Shown piece by piece: positions 34,181 through 44,379 of a DNA stretch of 51,814 nt (within the stretch, counting starts at the first letter, position 1; every line of letters starts with the position of its first letter). The position numbers and the translations under genes were made by a program. This stretch comes from Roseateles sp. (GTDB lineage Bacteria; Pseudomonadota; Gammaproteobacteria; Burkholderiales; Burkholderiaceae_C): contig JADMJQ010000044.1 of NCBI GenBank assembly GCA_018780415.1, positions 1 through 51,814 of the forward strand. Reading direction: 5' to 3'. The notes beneath the pieces were generated by a model. That model searched no databases, was not told the origin of the DNA, and saw only the letters and a list, made by a program, of their open reading frames with translations.

Positions 34181-34210
34181 ATTATAGAACGAATTCCAAT
34201 TGGAAATCAA
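34181..34210 (-). promoter_or_regulatory. Promoter of tRNA-His
   Basis: On the minus strand: -35 TTGATT (34210-34205), 18-base spacer, -10 TATAAT (34186-34181), 12 bases before the tRNA. It lies outside the element, so host control of the tRNA is kept. A TAGAACG/CGTTCTA inverted repeat spans the same stretch. Confidence 0.8.
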
Positions 34211-34309
34211 GCGTTCTATCAATTTAAATAACAAGCATGCGTTGCGCGCCAAAGTCTACGCGCAGCACGATCACCGGCCATCCACAACAGAGGGCCGGCG
34301 CTTGCTTGA

Positions 34310-36220
34310 CTAGCGGGTCGCGCTCGACGCAGCCGTTGCGGCTGCATTCACTGTGACCTTGAAGCGAGTTTTCATTGCGTCAAAGAACGCATCGGATTCG
34401 GCCGCATTCCATGCCTGCGCATATTGCTGGGCGGCACGCTTTGCGTCGATGACGGCCGGGTCACGCGGCAGCACCTTGGACAGACTGGCGACCACAAACA
34501 CGCCCTCGCCGGCATCCAGTCCCACAAAGGCAGGCAGCTTGCCGGCGTCGACGGCAAGAATGCCGTCCAAGACCTTGCGCGGCAGATCCCGCGGCAGCGC
34601 CCGCGACACCACCAGCGGTGCACTCATGCCGGCGAGGTCGCCATCCTTCTTCAAGGCCGCCAGGCGCGCCTCACCGGCTTTGATCGCCTCGGCGCTCGCC
34701 AACTTACGCACCAACTGTGCACGCACCTGCGCCTTCACGTCGACCAGTGGCTGCAGATGCGATGGGTTGTGTTGCACGACCCGCGCCGCCGCCAATTGAT
34801 TCGGGCCGGTTTCGACAGCCTCGGTGTTGCGCTTGTTGCGCAAGGCTTCGTTGCCGAACACCGCATCCAGCAGCTTGGGCGAGGCCAATGGGCCGGCCGC
34901 GCCGGGCGCCGGATTGCGCTGCACGGTCGCGCTTGCAATGGCCAGCTTGAACTTGTCCGCGGCGGGTTGAAGGCTGTCGGACTGCTCGTAGACCATATTG
35001 CTGAACTGTTCGGCCATCTCGGAATAGCGCTTTTGCGCCAACTGCTTGCGCACATCGGCTTCAATCTCTGCCCGGACGGACTCAAAGCTCTTCTTGTCGC
35101 CGCCGCGGATGCCGGTCAACTGGATCAGATGGAAACCGAAGTCGGATTCGACGATGTTGCTGATCTCGCCTTGCTTCAGGGCGTAGGCCGCGTCCTCAAA
35201 TGGCTTGACCATGGCACCACGACCGAAAAAGTCCAGGTCGCCGCCGTTTGGAGCCGAGCCTTCGTCTTGCGAATTCTTCTTCGCCAGCTCGGCAAAAACC
35301 GCCGGCGTCTTGCGAACCTGAGCCAACAGCTCCTCTGCCTGGGCCTTGGCCTTGGCGCGGTCAGCCGCTGAGGCGCTCTTCTCGGCCTTGATCAAGATAT
35401 GGCTGGCGCGGCGCTCTTCGGCGACCGAGAAACGCGCGGCGTTCTCATCAAAATACTTGCGCAGCTCTTCTTCATTGACGCTGACCCCGGACTTCAGTGC
35501 CTCCAGGTCCAGGACCAGGTACTGAATCTGTGCAGTTTCGGCCATCTGGAACTGCGCAGCATTGGCGGGGTCCTTGTAGAAGGCTTCAATCTGCGCGTCG
35601 CTGGGCTCGATGCGAGCCGCAAAGTCCTTGGCCTCAAAGCGCTGCAATTGCACTTCACGCTGCTGCAGCAAGGCGTCGAAAGCCACGGTCGCGTTCACTT
35701 CGGCAGACACGGTCGTGCCGGTCACGCCGGCACTCACTTGGCGCAGCGTCAGGTCCTGGCGCAAACGCTCCACGAACATCTGCGAACTCATGCCCTGCGC
35801 GGCGATCAGGCTCTTGTTGAGCGATCCGTCGGCGTTGCGCAGAAAAGCGAACTGCGGGTCATTCAAGAACATCGCCTGCAGACGCTCGTCGGAAATGACC
35901 AGGTGCTGCTTTTCGGCGGCAGCCTGCATCACCCGCTCGCGCACCAGTCCGTCCAGCGACTCACGCTTGACCTCGGGCGAGTCGAGCAGCTTGGCATCCA
36001 GATTCGGCATCTGGCGGCGCATGCGTTCGATCTGGTCCCGATGCGCCGCGTCGGCCTCGGCCTGGGTGATCTTGCGCCCGTTCACGGTCGCCACCCCGGA
36101 GTTGGAGCCGTCCATGAAACTGGTATAGCCCTGCATGCCCACCAGAGCAAATGACGGCAAGATCAGAATCAGCAAAATGAACTGAAACAAGCGCGTGTGC
36201 TTACGGACAAATTCAAACAT
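34310..36220 (-). CDS. ppiD: PpiD-like SurA N-domain periplasmic foldase
   Basis: Inner-membrane-anchored periplasmic chaperone with a parvulin-type peptidyl-prolyl isomerase domain; PpiD acts near the Sec translocon on emerging envelope proteins. The 636-aa protein has one N-terminal membrane anchor (about residues 12-32, LFQFILLILILPSFALVGM), a SurA-N-like chaperone region, then a parvulin domain (about 260-370: RASHILIKAEKSASAADRAK to GDLDFFGRGAMVKPFEDAAY) and a long C-terminal helical part. Length fits PpiD (about 620 aa). Downstream of hupB and tRNA-Val as in many Burkholderiales. Confidence 0.93.
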   Translation of the reverse strand: MFEFVRKHTRLFQFILLILILPSFALVGMQGYTSFMDGSNSGVATVNGRKITQAEADAAHRDQIERMRRQMPNLDAKLLDSPEVKRESLDGLVRERVMQAAAEKQHLVISDERLQAMFLNDPQFAFLRNADGSLNKSLIAAQGMSSQMFVERLRQDLTLRQVSAGVTGTTVSAEVNATVAFDALLQQREVQLQRFEAKDFAARIEPSDAQIEAFYKDPANAAQFQMAETAQIQYLVLDLEALKSGVSVNEEELRKYFDENAARFSVAEERRASHILIKAEKSASAADRAKAKAQAEELLAQVRKTPAVFAELAKKNSQDEGSAPNGGDLDFFGRGAMVKPFEDAAYALKQGEISNIVESDFGFHLIQLTGIRGGDKKSFESVRAEIEADVRKQLAQKRYSEMAEQFSNMVYEQSDSLQPAADKFKLAIASATVQRNPAPGAAGPLASPKLLDAVFGNEALRNKRNTEAVETGPNQLAAARVVQHNPSHLQPLVDVKAQVRAQLVRKLASAEAIKAGEARLAALKKDGDLAGMSAPLVVSRALPRDLPRKVLDGILAVDAGKLPAFVGLDAGEGVFVVASLSKVLPRDPAVIDAKRAAQQYAQAWNAAESDAFFDAMKTRFKVTVNAAATAASSATR

Positions 36221-36257
36221 CAGTCAAAACCTCAAACATGCAGACTGCAGACACGAC

Positions 36258-36281
36258 AAAGGCGAACCGGGGTTCGCCTTT
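36258..36281. terminator. Hairpin between tRNA-Val and ppiD
   Basis: AAAGGCGAAC (36258-36267) pairs with GTTCGCCTTT (36272-36281) around CGGG: a strong 10-bp stem with A/T-rich ends. It could end the tRNA-Val transcript before ppiD; the T-run is only three bases. Confidence 0.6.
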
Positions 36282-36343
36282 GCGGGGGATGGCACTTCAG
36301 CCACAGCCCACGCCCAGAAATGATCTGAGCCAAGGGCATTTTT

Positions 36344-36419
36344 TGGTGGGTGCTGACGGGCTCGAACCGCCGACCTGCGCCGTGTAAAGGCGATGCTCTA
36401 CCAACTGAGCTAAGCACCC
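36344..36419 (-). tRNA. tRNA-Val (TAC)
   Basis: A 76-base cloverleaf with encoded CCA: acceptor GGGTGCT with AGCACCC, D-arm TAGCTCAGTTGGTAGAG, anticodon loop with TAC flanked by CTTT and AC, and T-arm GGCGGTTCGAGCCCGTC. It follows hupB by 32 bases. Confidence 0.96.
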
Positions 36420-36451
36420 GGATCAACCGGAAACAACAAAATTCTACGCGT

Positions 36452-36724
36452 TCAATTGACCGCGTCTTTGAGCGCCTTGCCGGGCCGAAACTTGGGCACC
36501 TTGGCCGACTTGATCTTGATCTCATCGCCGGTGCGCGGGTTCCGCCCAGCACGCGCTGCGCGTTGGGTCACACTGAAGGTGCCGAAGCCTACCAGAGAAA
36601 CCGAACCGTTCTCTTTGAGCGTGATCTTGACACCACCGATCAGCGCCTCCAAAGCACGACCCGCCGCCGCCTTGGAAATGTCGGCCTGGGTGGCGATGTG
36701 TTCGATCAGTTCGGACTTGTTCAC
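36452..36724 (-). CDS. hupB: DNA-binding protein HU (beta-type)
   Basis: A 90-aa histone-like nucleoid protein that bends and wraps DNA as a dimer. [20 protein letters not shown], the GFGTFSV strand turn, and the flexible arm signature [21 protein letters not shown], where the Pro residue intercalates into DNA, are all present. Length is exactly typical. It lies upstream of tRNA-Val and ppiD on the same strand. Confidence 0.97.
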   Translation of the reverse strand: MNKSELIEHIATQADISKAAAGRALEALIGGVKITLKENGSVSLVGFGTFSVTQRAARAGRNPRTGDEIKIKSAKVPKFRPGKALKDAVN

Positions 36725-36912
36725 TTCATTACCTCACAAAACGCTGGGCACTCGCGCTGACTTTAGGACCAGCTGCTGCTAAGCGCCACGGCCGAACCCT
36801 AGGGTTCACGCCCCTGCCAGCAATCGCGGGGAAGCGCATTCTATGCGCATTTTCGGCAGCGTCAGGACGAGTGAATGCCCTGATACAAAGCTTGACCGCC
36901 GCGCCGCGCACC

Positions 36913-37479
36913 CTACCTCGCTTTGGCGCGAATCTCGGGCAAGGCCTTCCTGAGGTAGTAAACCATCGACCAGATCGTCAACACCACCGCCAGATACATC
37001 ATCCCGGTGCCCCAGGGGCGGGTGTGCAGCAGGCCGAACAAAGTGCCGTCAAACAGCAAAAACGGAATCGCCACCATTTGCACCGTTGTTTTCAGCTTGC
37101 CCACCATATGCACTGCCACGCTGCCCGAAGCGCCAATCTGCGCCATCCACTCGCGCAAGGCCGAAATCGCCAACTCCCGGCCGATGATCACCAGCGCCAC
37201 CAAGGCATTGACGCGCCCAAGCTCCAGCAAGACCAAGAGCGCGGCGCAGACCAGGATCTTGTCGGCGACCGGATCCAAAAACGCACCGAAGGCCGAGGTC
37301 TGGTTGAGCTTGCGTGCGAGATAACCGTCGAGCCAATCGGTCAGCGCCATCAACACAAACAAGACGGTCGCAAACAGGTTCTTGGTTTCCTGAGCCAGAT
37401 CCAGATAGAACACCCCAACGATCAGGGGTATGGCTACGATGCGAGCCCAAGTGAACAGTGTTGGCAGAGTCAGAAACAT
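36913..37479 (-). CDS. pgsA: Phosphatidylglycerophosphate synthase
   Basis: Inner-membrane CDP-alcohol phosphatidyltransferase that makes phosphatidylglycerophosphate from CDP-diacylglycerol and glycerol 3-phosphate, the committed step to phosphatidylglycerol. The 188-aa protein has about five membrane segments and the family signature D-G-x2-A-R-x8-G-x3-D-x3-D in WLDGYLARKLNQTSAFGAFL-DPVADK. It lies 87 bases after the lipoprotein gene in the uvrC-pgsA direction. Confidence 0.95.
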   Translation of the reverse strand: MFLTLPTLFTWARIVAIPLIVGVFYLDLAQETKNLFATVLFVLMALTDWLDGYLARKLNQTSAFGAFLDPVADKILVCAALLVLLELGRVNALVALVIIGRELAISALREWMAQIGASGSVAVHMVGKLKTTVQMVAIPFLLFDGTLFGLLHTRPWGTGMMYLAVVLTIWSMVYYLRKALPEIRAKAR

Positions 37480-37566
37480 GCGGGGATTGTGCCCGGCAAA
37501 GTGCCAGCGCTTCGCCGCAGGCCGGAACTATGTGGCATTTAAGTCGCACGGCGCCCAAGCGCGCCC

Positions 37567-38127
37567 TCAGTCCAGTGAGCGTGGCTTGAACCGACGCTCG
37601 TCATTGAAGAGAAAGGTCTCGGTGAACTTCCACGGCCCGGGCAGCCGTGACAGATCGCCATAGGGCGCCGCACGGTGCAACGCATCAATGGCCAATTTGA
37701 CCGTGCCCAGCTCTTGGCTGGGCCGGCGCAGCACCACGATGCTCTTGATGGACCCGTCCCGGTTCAAGTTCACCTCCAGCACCGGGATGGCCAGCAAGAT
37801 TTCCGGCACGGTCCCTGTGTAGCTGTGCTGCGGATTGGCGGCGATCAGCCGATGGGCGGCCTGCAAACGCAGCTCATCATGGGTACGCGGCGGCTTGGGT
37901 GCTGGCAGCGCCGCGCCGGTCTTTGGTCCGCTGGCCGGTGGCTGCGGGCGGGCGGGGCCTGGTTCTTGCGCCGAATTGCTGGCGTTGGCACTCGCCGATG
38001 AAGCTGCCGACCCTGCAACGGGCACACGCGGGCTGTCCGAGCAGCCCGTCAACAAGGCCATCAAGCCGATACCGGTGGCGCTGACGAGAGTCGCCCTCAA
38101 ATCATGTTTTTTATCAGTGCAAGACAC
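37567..38127 (-). CDS. Putative lipoprotein with TonB-like C-terminal region
   Basis: A 186-aa protein of unknown function. GTG 38127 is chosen because GAGGAAA stands 8 bases before it; it overlaps the uvrC end by 14 bases. The N-terminus ([20 protein letters not shown], then GLMALLTGC) is a lipoprotein signal with lipobox LTGC, followed by an Ala/Pro-rich linker ([20 protein letters not shown]). The folded C-terminal 90 residues read [20 protein letters not shown] and [20 protein letters not shown], a pattern resembling TonB C-terminal/energy-transducer-like domains. A TTG start at 38100 is an alternative giving a shorter signal. Confidence 0.72.
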   Translation of the reverse strand: MSCTDKKHDLRATLVSATGIGLMALLTGCSDSPRVPVAGSAASSASANASNSAQEPGPARPQPPASGPKTGAALPAPKPPRTHDELRLQAAHRLIAANPQHSYTGTVPEILLAIPVLEVNLNRDGSIKSIVVLRRPSQELGTVKLAIDALHRAAPYGDLSRLPGPWKFTETFLFNDERRFKPRSLD

Positions 38128-40174
38128 GGTAAATTTCCTCGGCCAATTCTTTTGAAATGCCCTTGACGGTGGCGATCTCGTCAATGCTGGCCTCGGTCAC
38201 ACCGCGCACGCCGCCGAAGCGCTGCAGCAACTGTGCGCGCTTCTTTGGCCCGATGCCGTCAATATCTTCCAGGCGCGAGCCGCCGGTGCGCACCGCCGCT
38301 CGCTTGGCGCGCATGCCGGTGATGGCAAAGCGGTGCGCCTCGTCGCGGATCTGCGCGACCAGCATCAGCGCGGCCGAATCGCGGCCCAGATAGACCTTGG
38401 CCCGGCCGTCGGCAAACACCAGCTCCTCAAGACCTACCTTGCGGCCCTCGCCCTTCTCCACGCCAACGATCAGGCTCAGATCAAGGCCCAGTTCCTCGAA
38501 CACCTCCCGCGCCATCGACACCTGGCCGCGCCCACCGTCCACCAGCACCAAGTCTGGCAGGCGCGCATTGCCCATCTGCGCCGCCTCGGCCATTTTGCTG
38601 TAGCGGCGCGTCAGGACCTGGCGCATCGCCGCATAGTCGTCGCCGCCGGTGATGCCGTCGATGTTGTAGCGGCGATATTGCGCGCTTTGCATCTGATGAC
38701 CTTCGAACACCACGCAGGAAGCCACGGTGGCTTCGCCGGCGGTGTGACTGATGTCGAAGCACTCGATGCGGAAGGTCTCCAGATCCTGCGCGGCGAGGTC
38801 CAGCGCCTCGACCAAAGCTCGCGTGCGGGCCTGCTGCGAGCCTTCTTCGGACAGCAGACGGGCGAGCGCCAGCTCCGCACCCTTGATGCACATCTCCTGC
38901 CAGATGCGCCTTTGCGCGCGCGGTTGCGCCTGCGTGGTCACTTTGTAGCCGGCCTGCTCGGTCAAGGCGGTGCAGAGCGCCTCGTCAACCGCTTCGCTGA
39001 CGACGATCAGCGACGGCACATGGGCCTCCAGATAATGCTGGGCCATAAAGGCCTCCAGCACCAGGCGCTCAGCCGACACGCTCTCAGCCTGCTCCTCGTC
39101 GGACAGCAAGACGGCGGTGGCCTCCTCCACATGCTTGGGGAAAAACGCCCGGTCGCCCAGATGGCGGCCGCCGCGCACCATCGCCAGATTCACGCAGGCG
39201 CGCCCGCCCTGCACCTTGGCGGCCAGGATGTCGACATCGCGGTCGCGCCCGGTGGCGCTGTTCTCGTCGACCGACTGCTGCTGCAGCACCCGAGCCAAGG
39301 CCGAGATCTGGTTGCGCACCTCGGCGGCAGACTCAAACTGCAGCTTGTCGGCAAAGGCCATCATCTGGGCCTGCAGCCCGTCCATCACCGCCTCGGTCTC
39401 GCCCAGCAAAAAGCGCTCGGCATTGCTGACATTGCGGGCGTAATCCCCGTCGTGACCCTCGGCCGTCAAGTCAGGCACACAAGGCCCCGAGCAGCGGCGG
39501 ATCTGGTACAGCAAGCAGGGCCGGCTGCGATTATTGAAAACCGTATCCTCGCAAGTGCGCAGCTTGAAAACTTTTTGAATCAGCTGGATCGACTCCTTGA
39601 CCGCCCAGGCACTCGGGAATGGGCCGAAATAGCGATGCCGCCGGTCGACCGCGCCGCGGTAATAGCTGAGCCGCGGGAACTCGTGCGCGCTAAGCTTCAG
39701 ATAGGGGTAGCTCTTGTCATCGCGGAACAAGATATTGAACTTGGGGTTCAAGGTCTTGATCAGATTGTTTTCCAGCAGCAAGGCTTCCGATTCGGTGCGC
39801 ACCACCGTTGTTTCAAGCCGAGCGATGCGGGCCACCATCATGCCGATGCGGGTGCCGCCATGGTCTTTCTGAAAATAGCTGGAGACGCGCTTTTTCAAGT
39901 GCTTGGCCTTGCCCACATACAGCACCTGGCCCTGCACATCGAAGTAGCGATAGACGCCCGGCAGGCCCGGCAAGGCGGCGACCTCGATCAAGAGCCGCGC
40001 GCGCCCGTCGCTGGCGGCCTGCTCGACCACCACAACCCGCTGCGCCTCGGCGGCCTCGACCAGCTTGCGCTCGGCCGTCCACTGCGCTTGTTGCTTGGCG
40101 CCGAGCTCGGCGGCGGTGGCGTCGTCGCCTTCGGTTGGGGTCGAATCAGGCTTGTTGAGGTCGGGAGCTTGCAT
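38114..40174 (-). CDS. uvrC: Excinuclease ABC subunit C
   Basis: Nucleotide-excision-repair endonuclease that makes both incisions around a lesion bound by UvrB. The 686-aa protein has an N-terminal extension of about 65 residues rich in Ala/Glu, then the GIY-YIG domain ([30 protein letters not shown]), the Cys-containing region, a UvrB-binding UVR motif near [16 protein letters not shown], the RNase H-like domain ([20 protein letters not shown] and LVDGGRGQ), and C-terminal helix-hairpin-helix motifs ([20 protein letters not shown]). All catalytic modules are present. No convincing ribosome binding site precedes the chosen ATG, so the extension may be shorter. Confidence 0.96.
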   Translation of the reverse strand: MQAPDLNKPDSTPTEGDDATAAELGAKQQAQWTAERKLVEAAEAQRVVVVEQAASDGRARLLIEVAALPGLPGVYRYFDVQGQVLYVGKAKHLKKRVSSYFQKDHGGTRIGMMVARIARLETTVVRTESEALLLENNLIKTLNPKFNILFRDDKSYPYLKLSAHEFPRLSYYRGAVDRRHRYFGPFPSAWAVKESIQLIQKVFKLRTCEDTVFNNRSRPCLLYQIRRCSGPCVPDLTAEGHDGDYARNVSNAERFLLGETEAVMDGLQAQMMAFADKLQFESAAEVRNQISALARVLQQQSVDENSATGRDRDVDILAAKVQGGRACVNLAMVRGGRHLGDRAFFPKHVEEATAVLLSDEEQAESVSAERLVLEAFMAQHYLEAHVPSLIVVSEAVDEALCTALTEQAGYKVTTQAQPRAQRRIWQEMCIKGAELALARLLSEEGSQQARTRALVEALDLAAQDLETFRIECFDISHTAGEATVASCVVFEGHQMQSAQYRRYNIDGITGGDDYAAMRQVLTRRYSKMAEAAQMGNARLPDLVLVDGGRGQVSMAREVFEELGLDLSLIVGVEKGEGRKVGLEELVFADGRAKVYLGRDSAALMLVAQIRDEAHRFAITGMRAKRAAVRTGGSRLEDIDGIGPKKRAQLLQRFGGVRGVTEASIDEIATVKGISKELAEEIYRVLH

Positions 40175-40209
40175 GGGCCGCGATTGTGCCGCAGCCGATA
40201 ATTCCGGCC

Positions 40210-41280
40210 ATGGGACTGAACTGGGACATCTTCTGCCGCGTCATCGACAACTTTGGCGACATCGGCGTCGCCTGGCGGCTGGCCCGTGACCTCGCCGCAC
40301 GCGGCCAAACGGTGCGGCTGTGGCTTGACGACGCCGGCGCCTTGCAATGGATGGCAGCCGGCAAAGCCATGCCGGCCGGCATCGGCGTGCGCCGCTGGGA
40401 CGACAGCGTGAACGAGGTCGAGGTCGGTGATGTGGTGATCGAGACCTTCGGCTGCGAGCTGCCGGCCCCATTTGTCGCCCGCATGGCCGCCAGGGGCACG
40501 CCTCCACTTTGGATCAATCTCGAATACCTCAGCGCCGAAGCCTATGTCGAGCGCAGCCATGGTCTGAGCTCACCACAGTTCAACGGCCCCGGCCGCGGCT
40601 TAAGCAAACAATTCTTCTACCCCGGCTTCACGCCTCGCACCGGCGGCCTGCTGCGCGAACCGGACCTGCTGGCAGAGCGGGATCGCTTCGACGCCCAGGC
40701 CTGGCTGGCCCAGTTGGGCGATGGGAAGATCGAACGCCGGCCGGGTGAGCGCCTCGTCAGCCTGTTTGCCTACGCCAACCCGGCCCTGCCGGAACTGCTG
40801 GCCGCCTTGACAACAGAACCCACCCTGCTGCTGATCTGCCCCGGCGCGGCGCAGGCGCAAATGAACTCCCACATGCTGCCGAACGCCAATTTGCGCTGGC
40901 AGGCCCTGCCCTATCTGAGCCAGCCCGAATACGACCGCCTGCTTTGGGCCTGTGACTTGAATTTTGTGCGCGGCGAGGACTCGTTCGTGCGCGCCCAGTG
41001 GGCGGGCCGACCCTTTGTCTGGCAGATTTACCCCCAGCACGACGGCGCCCATGGGCCGAAGCTGGAAGCCTTCATGGATCTCCTCTTGGCCGACTGCGAC
41101 GCGCTTCTGGCCGACCAGACCCGCTCGTTGTGGCGCGGCTGGAACGGCCTGCGGGCCTGGGACGGCACCCTGCCCGAACTGGATGCGGGCCGCGCGCAGG
41201 CCCTCAAGTGGCGTGAACATTTGACGTCGCAACCGGACTTGACGACCCAGCTGTTCAGTCTTGCCTCCAAATCAAGCTAA
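40210..41280 (+). CDS. earP: EF-P arginine rhamnosyltransferase EarP
   Basis: Glycosyltransferase (GT104, GT-B fold) that moves rhamnose from dTDP-L-rhamnose to Arg32 of elongation factor P, activating EF-P for polyproline translation. The 356-aa protein starts [20 protein letters not shown], with the conserved catalytic-region Asp residues in DNFGDIG. It also carries the nucleotide-sugar site [28 protein letters not shown]. It is followed 147 bases later by efp, which has the Arg32 substrate residue, so enzyme and target are encoded together. Confidence 0.95.
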   Translation: MGLNWDIFCRVIDNFGDIGVAWRLARDLAARGQTVRLWLDDAGALQWMAAGKAMPAGIGVRRWDDSVNEVEVGDVVIETFGCELPAPFVARMAARGTPPLWINLEYLSAEAYVERSHGLSSPQFNGPGRGLSKQFFYPGFTPRTGGLLREPDLLAERDRFDAQAWLAQLGDGKIERRPGERLVSLFAYANPALPELLAALTTEPTLLLICPGAAQAQMNSHMLPNANLRWQALPYLSQPEYDRLLWACDLNFVRGEDSFVRAQWAGRPFVWQIYPQHDGAHGPKLEAFMDLLLADCDALLADQTRSLWRGWNGLRAWDGTLPELDAGRAQALKWREHLTSQPDLTTQLFSLASKSS

Positions 41281-41327
41281 AATCATCGGCTTTGCTGCGC
41301 CATGAGTAACCTTTGAGGAGACTTTTG

Positions 41328-41387
41328 GTGTGGGCGTGTACACCCGTACAACGAGACATGTTGATTTGGACAGACCCTTCGAATTGA
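41328..41387 (+). CDS. Possible efp leader peptide (19 aa)
   Basis: A GTG-initiated frame of 19 codons ([19 protein letters not shown]) lies between earP and efp, with AGGAG about 10 bases before the GTG. It ends 40 bases before efp. The ribosome binding site is the main argument for translation. It could serve as a leader peptide sensing translation state, or be chance; no terminator/antiterminator pair was worked out. Confidence 0.25.
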   Translation: MWACTPVQRDMLIWTDPSN

Positions 41388-41427
41388 GTGTCTGCCTCAG
41401 AACTCCCTCCCAAACATCGGAACACTC

Positions 41428-41982
41428 ATGAAGATTGCTCAAGAATTTCGCGCCGGTAACGTGATCATGCACGGCAAGGACCCCATGGTCGTGCTGAAGA
41501 CCGAGTACAGCCGCGGCGGCCGCAATGCAGCCACCGTGCGCATGAAGCTCAAAAGCCTGCTGAACAGCTCGGGCACCGAAGTCGTGTTCAAGGCCGACGA
41601 CAAGCTCGACCAGGTGATGCTGGAAAAGAAAGACTGCACCTACACCTACTTCGCCGACCCGATGTATGTGTTCATGGACCAGGAATACAACCAGTTCGAG
41701 GTCGAGGCCGAGAACATGGGCGACGCGATCCAGTATCTGGAAGACGCGATGCCGGTTGAAGTGGTGTTCTACGACGGCAAGGCCATCTCGGTCGAAGTGC
41801 CGACCTCGGTGGTGCGCGAAGTCGTCTGGACCGAGCCTGCCGTCAAGGGCGACACCTCGGGCAAGGTTTTGAAGCCCGCCAAGCTGGCCACCGGCTTCGA
41901 AATTCCGGTGCCTATCTTCGTTGCCCAAGGCGACAAGATCGAAATCGACACCCGTACGCACGAGTACCGCAAGCGCGTCTAA
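41428..41982 (+). CDS. efp: Elongation factor P
   Basis: A tRNA-shaped three-domain protein that binds between ribosomal P and E sites and relieves stalls at consecutive prolines. The 184-aa sequence starts [20 protein letters not shown]. The modified loop reads EYSRGGRN, with Arg at position 32 rather than Lys, which identifies the EarP-dependent, rhamnosylated subclass. C-terminal OB domains are complete ([17 protein letters not shown]). A bidirectional terminator follows. Confidence 0.97.
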   Translation: MKIAQEFRAGNVIMHGKDPMVVLKTEYSRGGRNAATVRMKLKSLLNSSGTEVVFKADDKLDQVMLEKKDCTYTYFADPMYVFMDQEYNQFEVEAENMGDAIQYLEDAMPVEVVFYDGKAISVEVPTSVVREVVWTEPAVKGDTSGKVLKPAKLATGFEIPVPIFVAQGDKIEIDTRTHEYRKRV

Positions 41983-42006
41983 ACCCCGCTCTCGCTCGGC
42001 TCGATA

Positions 42007-42032
42007 AAAAAGGCACCCTCGGGTGCCTTTTT
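42007..42032. terminator. Bidirectional terminator between efp and AHAS gene
   Basis: AAAAAGGCACCC (42007-42018) pairs with GGGTGCCTTTTT (42021-42032): A-run, GC stem and T-run, so it can end transcription from both converging genes. Confidence 0.92.
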
Positions 42033-42040
42033 GCTTTGTC

Positions 42041-43810
42041 TCAATCCTCGCTGGGCTGATAGGCCCTGCCCTTGCCCAGCCAAACCTCGTGATGGCCGGC
42101 GCCGGCCGGGATCATCGGAAAGCAGTTCTCCTCGGCCGCCACCACCACATCAAGGAAGAACGGCCCGTCTGACGCTAGACACTCAAGCAAAGCCGCGTCC
42201 AGATCTTCGCGCCGCTCTACCCTTTGCGCCTGCCAGCCGAAAGCCTTGGCCAGCGCGACAAAGTCCGGCAGCGCCTCGGTATAGCTGTGGCTGTAGCGCC
42301 CGCCATGGATCAGCTCCTGCCATTGCCTCACCATGCCCATGCGGCCGTTATTGCACAGCACCAGCTTGACCGGCGTGCGGTGCTGGACGGCGGTGGACAG
42401 CTCCTGGATATTCATCAACACCGAGGCGTCGCCGCTGACGCAGACAACGAGCTTTTCCGGATGCGCGATCTGCGCGCCGATGGCGGCCGGCAAGCCGTAG
42501 CCCATGGTGCCGGCGCCACCCGAGGTCAACCAGCGCCCGGGCCGCTCGATCTTGAGGTGCTGCGCCGCCCACATCTGATGCTGGCCGACATCGGTTGACA
42601 CCACCGTATCCTCGTCGCCGATGGCCAGCTGCAACCGTGTCATCAAGGCCTGCGGCAAGATCGGCCCCGCGGGCGCGTCGGCAAAGCTCAGCGACTGCTC
42701 GGCGCGCCAGCGCGCTATGCGCTGCCACCAGTCCGCCAAGTCGACAGCGCTGCAGCCACGTGCTACCCAGAGCCGCTCCAGCGCCAGCAAACTGGCCGTG
42801 CAGTCGCCCAGCAGGCCGACCTCGGTGCGCACCACCTTGCCGATGGAACGGGCGTCGATGTCCAGATGAATCACCTGAGCATGCGGGCAAAAGCTGTCCA
42901 GCCGCCCGGTGACGCGGTCATCAAAGCGGGCGCCGACACAGACGATCAGGTCCGCCTCATGCATGGCCAGATTCGCCTCCAGCGTGCCATGCATGCCCAG
43001 CATGCCGAGGAACCGCGGGTCCGACGCGGGCAAGGCGCCCAGGCCCAGCAGGGTCAGCGTGCAAGGCGCCCCGGTCAGATGAATCAGACGCTTGAAGGCC
43101 GCGCAGCCCAAGGCGCCGGCATTGATCAGGCCGCCGCCGCCATAGAAGATCGGGCGCTTGGCTTGGCTCAGCAGATCAATCGCCCGGCCGAGTTGCTGGG
43201 CATTGCAGACCAAGGTTTCAGCCACGCCCGCGGCCACGGGCTGGCTCATGCTCGGCGCCAGCTGCAGGTCTTTCGGAAAATCCACCAGCACCGGCCCCGG
43301 CCGCCCACTCGTCGCCTGGCCGATTGCGCGCCTCACCACCGCCGCGACCTCGTCGGCCGAGCGGATCTGCGCATTCCATTTGGTCACCGGCTTGGAAATC
43401 GCCAGCGCGTCGCATTCCTGGAACGCGTCGGTGCCGATGGAGCCGGTCGCCACCTGGCCACTGATGCACAGCACAGGAACGGAATCGCACAAGGCGTCGA
43501 GCAGGCCGGTGGTGGTATTGCTCATGCCCGGCCCCGAGGTCACAAACACCACGCCGACCCGGCCGCTGCTGCGCGCATAGCCTTGAGCCGCATGGACCGC
43601 TGCCTGCTCATGGCGCACCAGCACATGGCGCAGCCGCGGCTCGGCATGCAGGGCGTCATAGAGCGGCAGCACGGCGCCGCCGGGATAGCCGAAGACGGTG
43701 TCCACGCCCAGGCTGAGCAGCGTGGCGATCAGGGTCTGGGCGCCGTTCAACGGGACGGCAGGAACAGAGGCGGTGGCTTGAGAGGTGATTTTTTCGAGTA
43801 CGGGCGTCAT
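42041..43810 (-). CDS. Acetolactate synthase-type ThDP enzyme, large subunit
   Basis: A 589-aa thiamine-diphosphate enzyme of the acetohydroxyacid synthase catalytic subunit family. ATG 43810 ([10 protein letters not shown]) is preferred over an ATG 30 bases upstream. Motifs: [14 protein letters not shown], the catalytic Glu in [15 protein letters not shown], the FAD/domain-linking GGGGLINAG, and the ThDP motif [20 protein letters not shown] with [15 protein letters not shown]. No ilvN/ilvH regulatory subunit lies next to it, which is unusual for a biosynthetic AHAS. An Lrp-type gene diverges 98 bases away, suggesting leucine-responsive control. A paralogue of the main ilvB is the simplest reading; a different ThDP activity cannot be excluded. 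Confidence 0.85.
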   Translation of the reverse strand: MTPVLEKITSQATASVPAVPLNGAQTLIATLLSLGVDTVFGYPGGAVLPLYDALHAEPRLRHVLVRHEQAAVHAAQGYARSSGRVGVVFVTSGPGMSNTTTGLLDALCDSVPVLCISGQVATGSIGTDAFQECDALAISKPVTKWNAQIRSADEVAAVVRRAIGQATSGRPGPVLVDFPKDLQLAPSMSQPVAAGVAETLVCNAQQLGRAIDLLSQAKRPIFYGGGGLINAGALGCAAFKRLIHLTGAPCTLTLLGLGALPASDPRFLGMLGMHGTLEANLAMHEADLIVCVGARFDDRVTGRLDSFCPHAQVIHLDIDARSIGKVVRTEVGLLGDCTASLLALERLWVARGCSAVDLADWWQRIARWRAEQSLSFADAPAGPILPQALMTRLQLAIGDEDTVVSTDVGQHQMWAAQHLKIERPGRWLTSGGAGTMGYGLPAAIGAQIAHPEKLVVCVSGDASVLMNIQELSTAVQHRTPVKLVLCNNGRMGMVRQWQELIHGGRYSHSYTEALPDFVALAKAFGWQAQRVERREDLDAALLECLASDGPFFLDVVVAAEENCFPMIPAGAGHHEVWLGKGRAYQPSED

Positions 43811-43908
43811 GCCAGCACTGTGCCCAAACAGCGTCGGCAAAGGCTACCGAATTTGCGTGCGATTCAGCCCTATTCAGCAAACTTTGCTGCCGACTAGAAT
43901 TTCACCGC

Positions 43909-44379
43909 ATGAAACTGGATAAATTCGACTTTTCCATCCTGTCTGCGCTGCAGCAGGACGCCCGCATCAGCCTGGCCGAACTCAGCCAGCAGGTGGGCCT
44001 GACCAGCTCACCTTGCTGGAGCCGCATCAAGCGGATGGAAGAAGCCGGCGTGATCGAGGGCTATTCGGTGCGGGTCAACGCCGCCAAGATCGGCTTGGCC
44101 GACACCGTCATCGTGCAGGTCACGCTGGACAACCATTCGGACGAAGCACTGTTCGAGTTTGGCCAGGCGCTGGAGCAGATCCCTGAGGTGCTGGAGGCGT
44201 TCTTGGTCTCGGGTGATTACGACTATTACGTCCGCATCGCCGTCGCCGACACGCGCGACTACGAGCGCCTGCTGCGCGAACGGCTGTACAAGATTCCCGG
44301 CATACGCCACAGCAAATCCAGCTTCGTTTTACGTCAGCTGAAGCAAAGCCAGCTGCCATTAAAACCGCCAAAACTCTAA
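43909..44379 (+). CDS. Lrp/AsnC family transcriptional regulator
   Basis: A 156-aa feast/famine regulator. An N-terminal winged helix-turn-helix (DKFDFSILSALQQDARISLA, recognition helix SSPCWSRIKRMEEAGVI) is joined to a RAM/ligand domain (VQVTLDNHSDEALFEFGQAL, VLEAFLVSGDYDYYVRIAVA). The effector is probably an amino acid. Divergent from the AHAS-type gene, which is its most likely target, since Lrp regulators usually control the adjacent divergent gene. Its stop overlaps the converging oxygenase gene by 4 bases. Confidence 0.92.
   Translation: MKLDKFDFSILSALQQDARISLAELSQQVGLTSSPCWSRIKRMEEAGVIEGYSVRVNAAKIGLADTVIVQVTLDNHSDEALFEFGQALEQIPEVLEAFLVSGDYDYYVRIAVADTRDYERLLRERLYKIPGIRHSKSSFVLRQLKQSQLPLKPPKL

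Noticed and set aside
34182-34218. TAGAACG/CGTTCTA inverted repeat near tRNA-His considered as an att or IS end
   Set aside because: It spans the tRNA promoter outside the 15-bp core, and no second copy was found at the left end.
38333-40201. A 622-codon plus-strand frame across uvrC
   Set aside because: It is an antisense shadow; uvrC has all its domains on the other strand.
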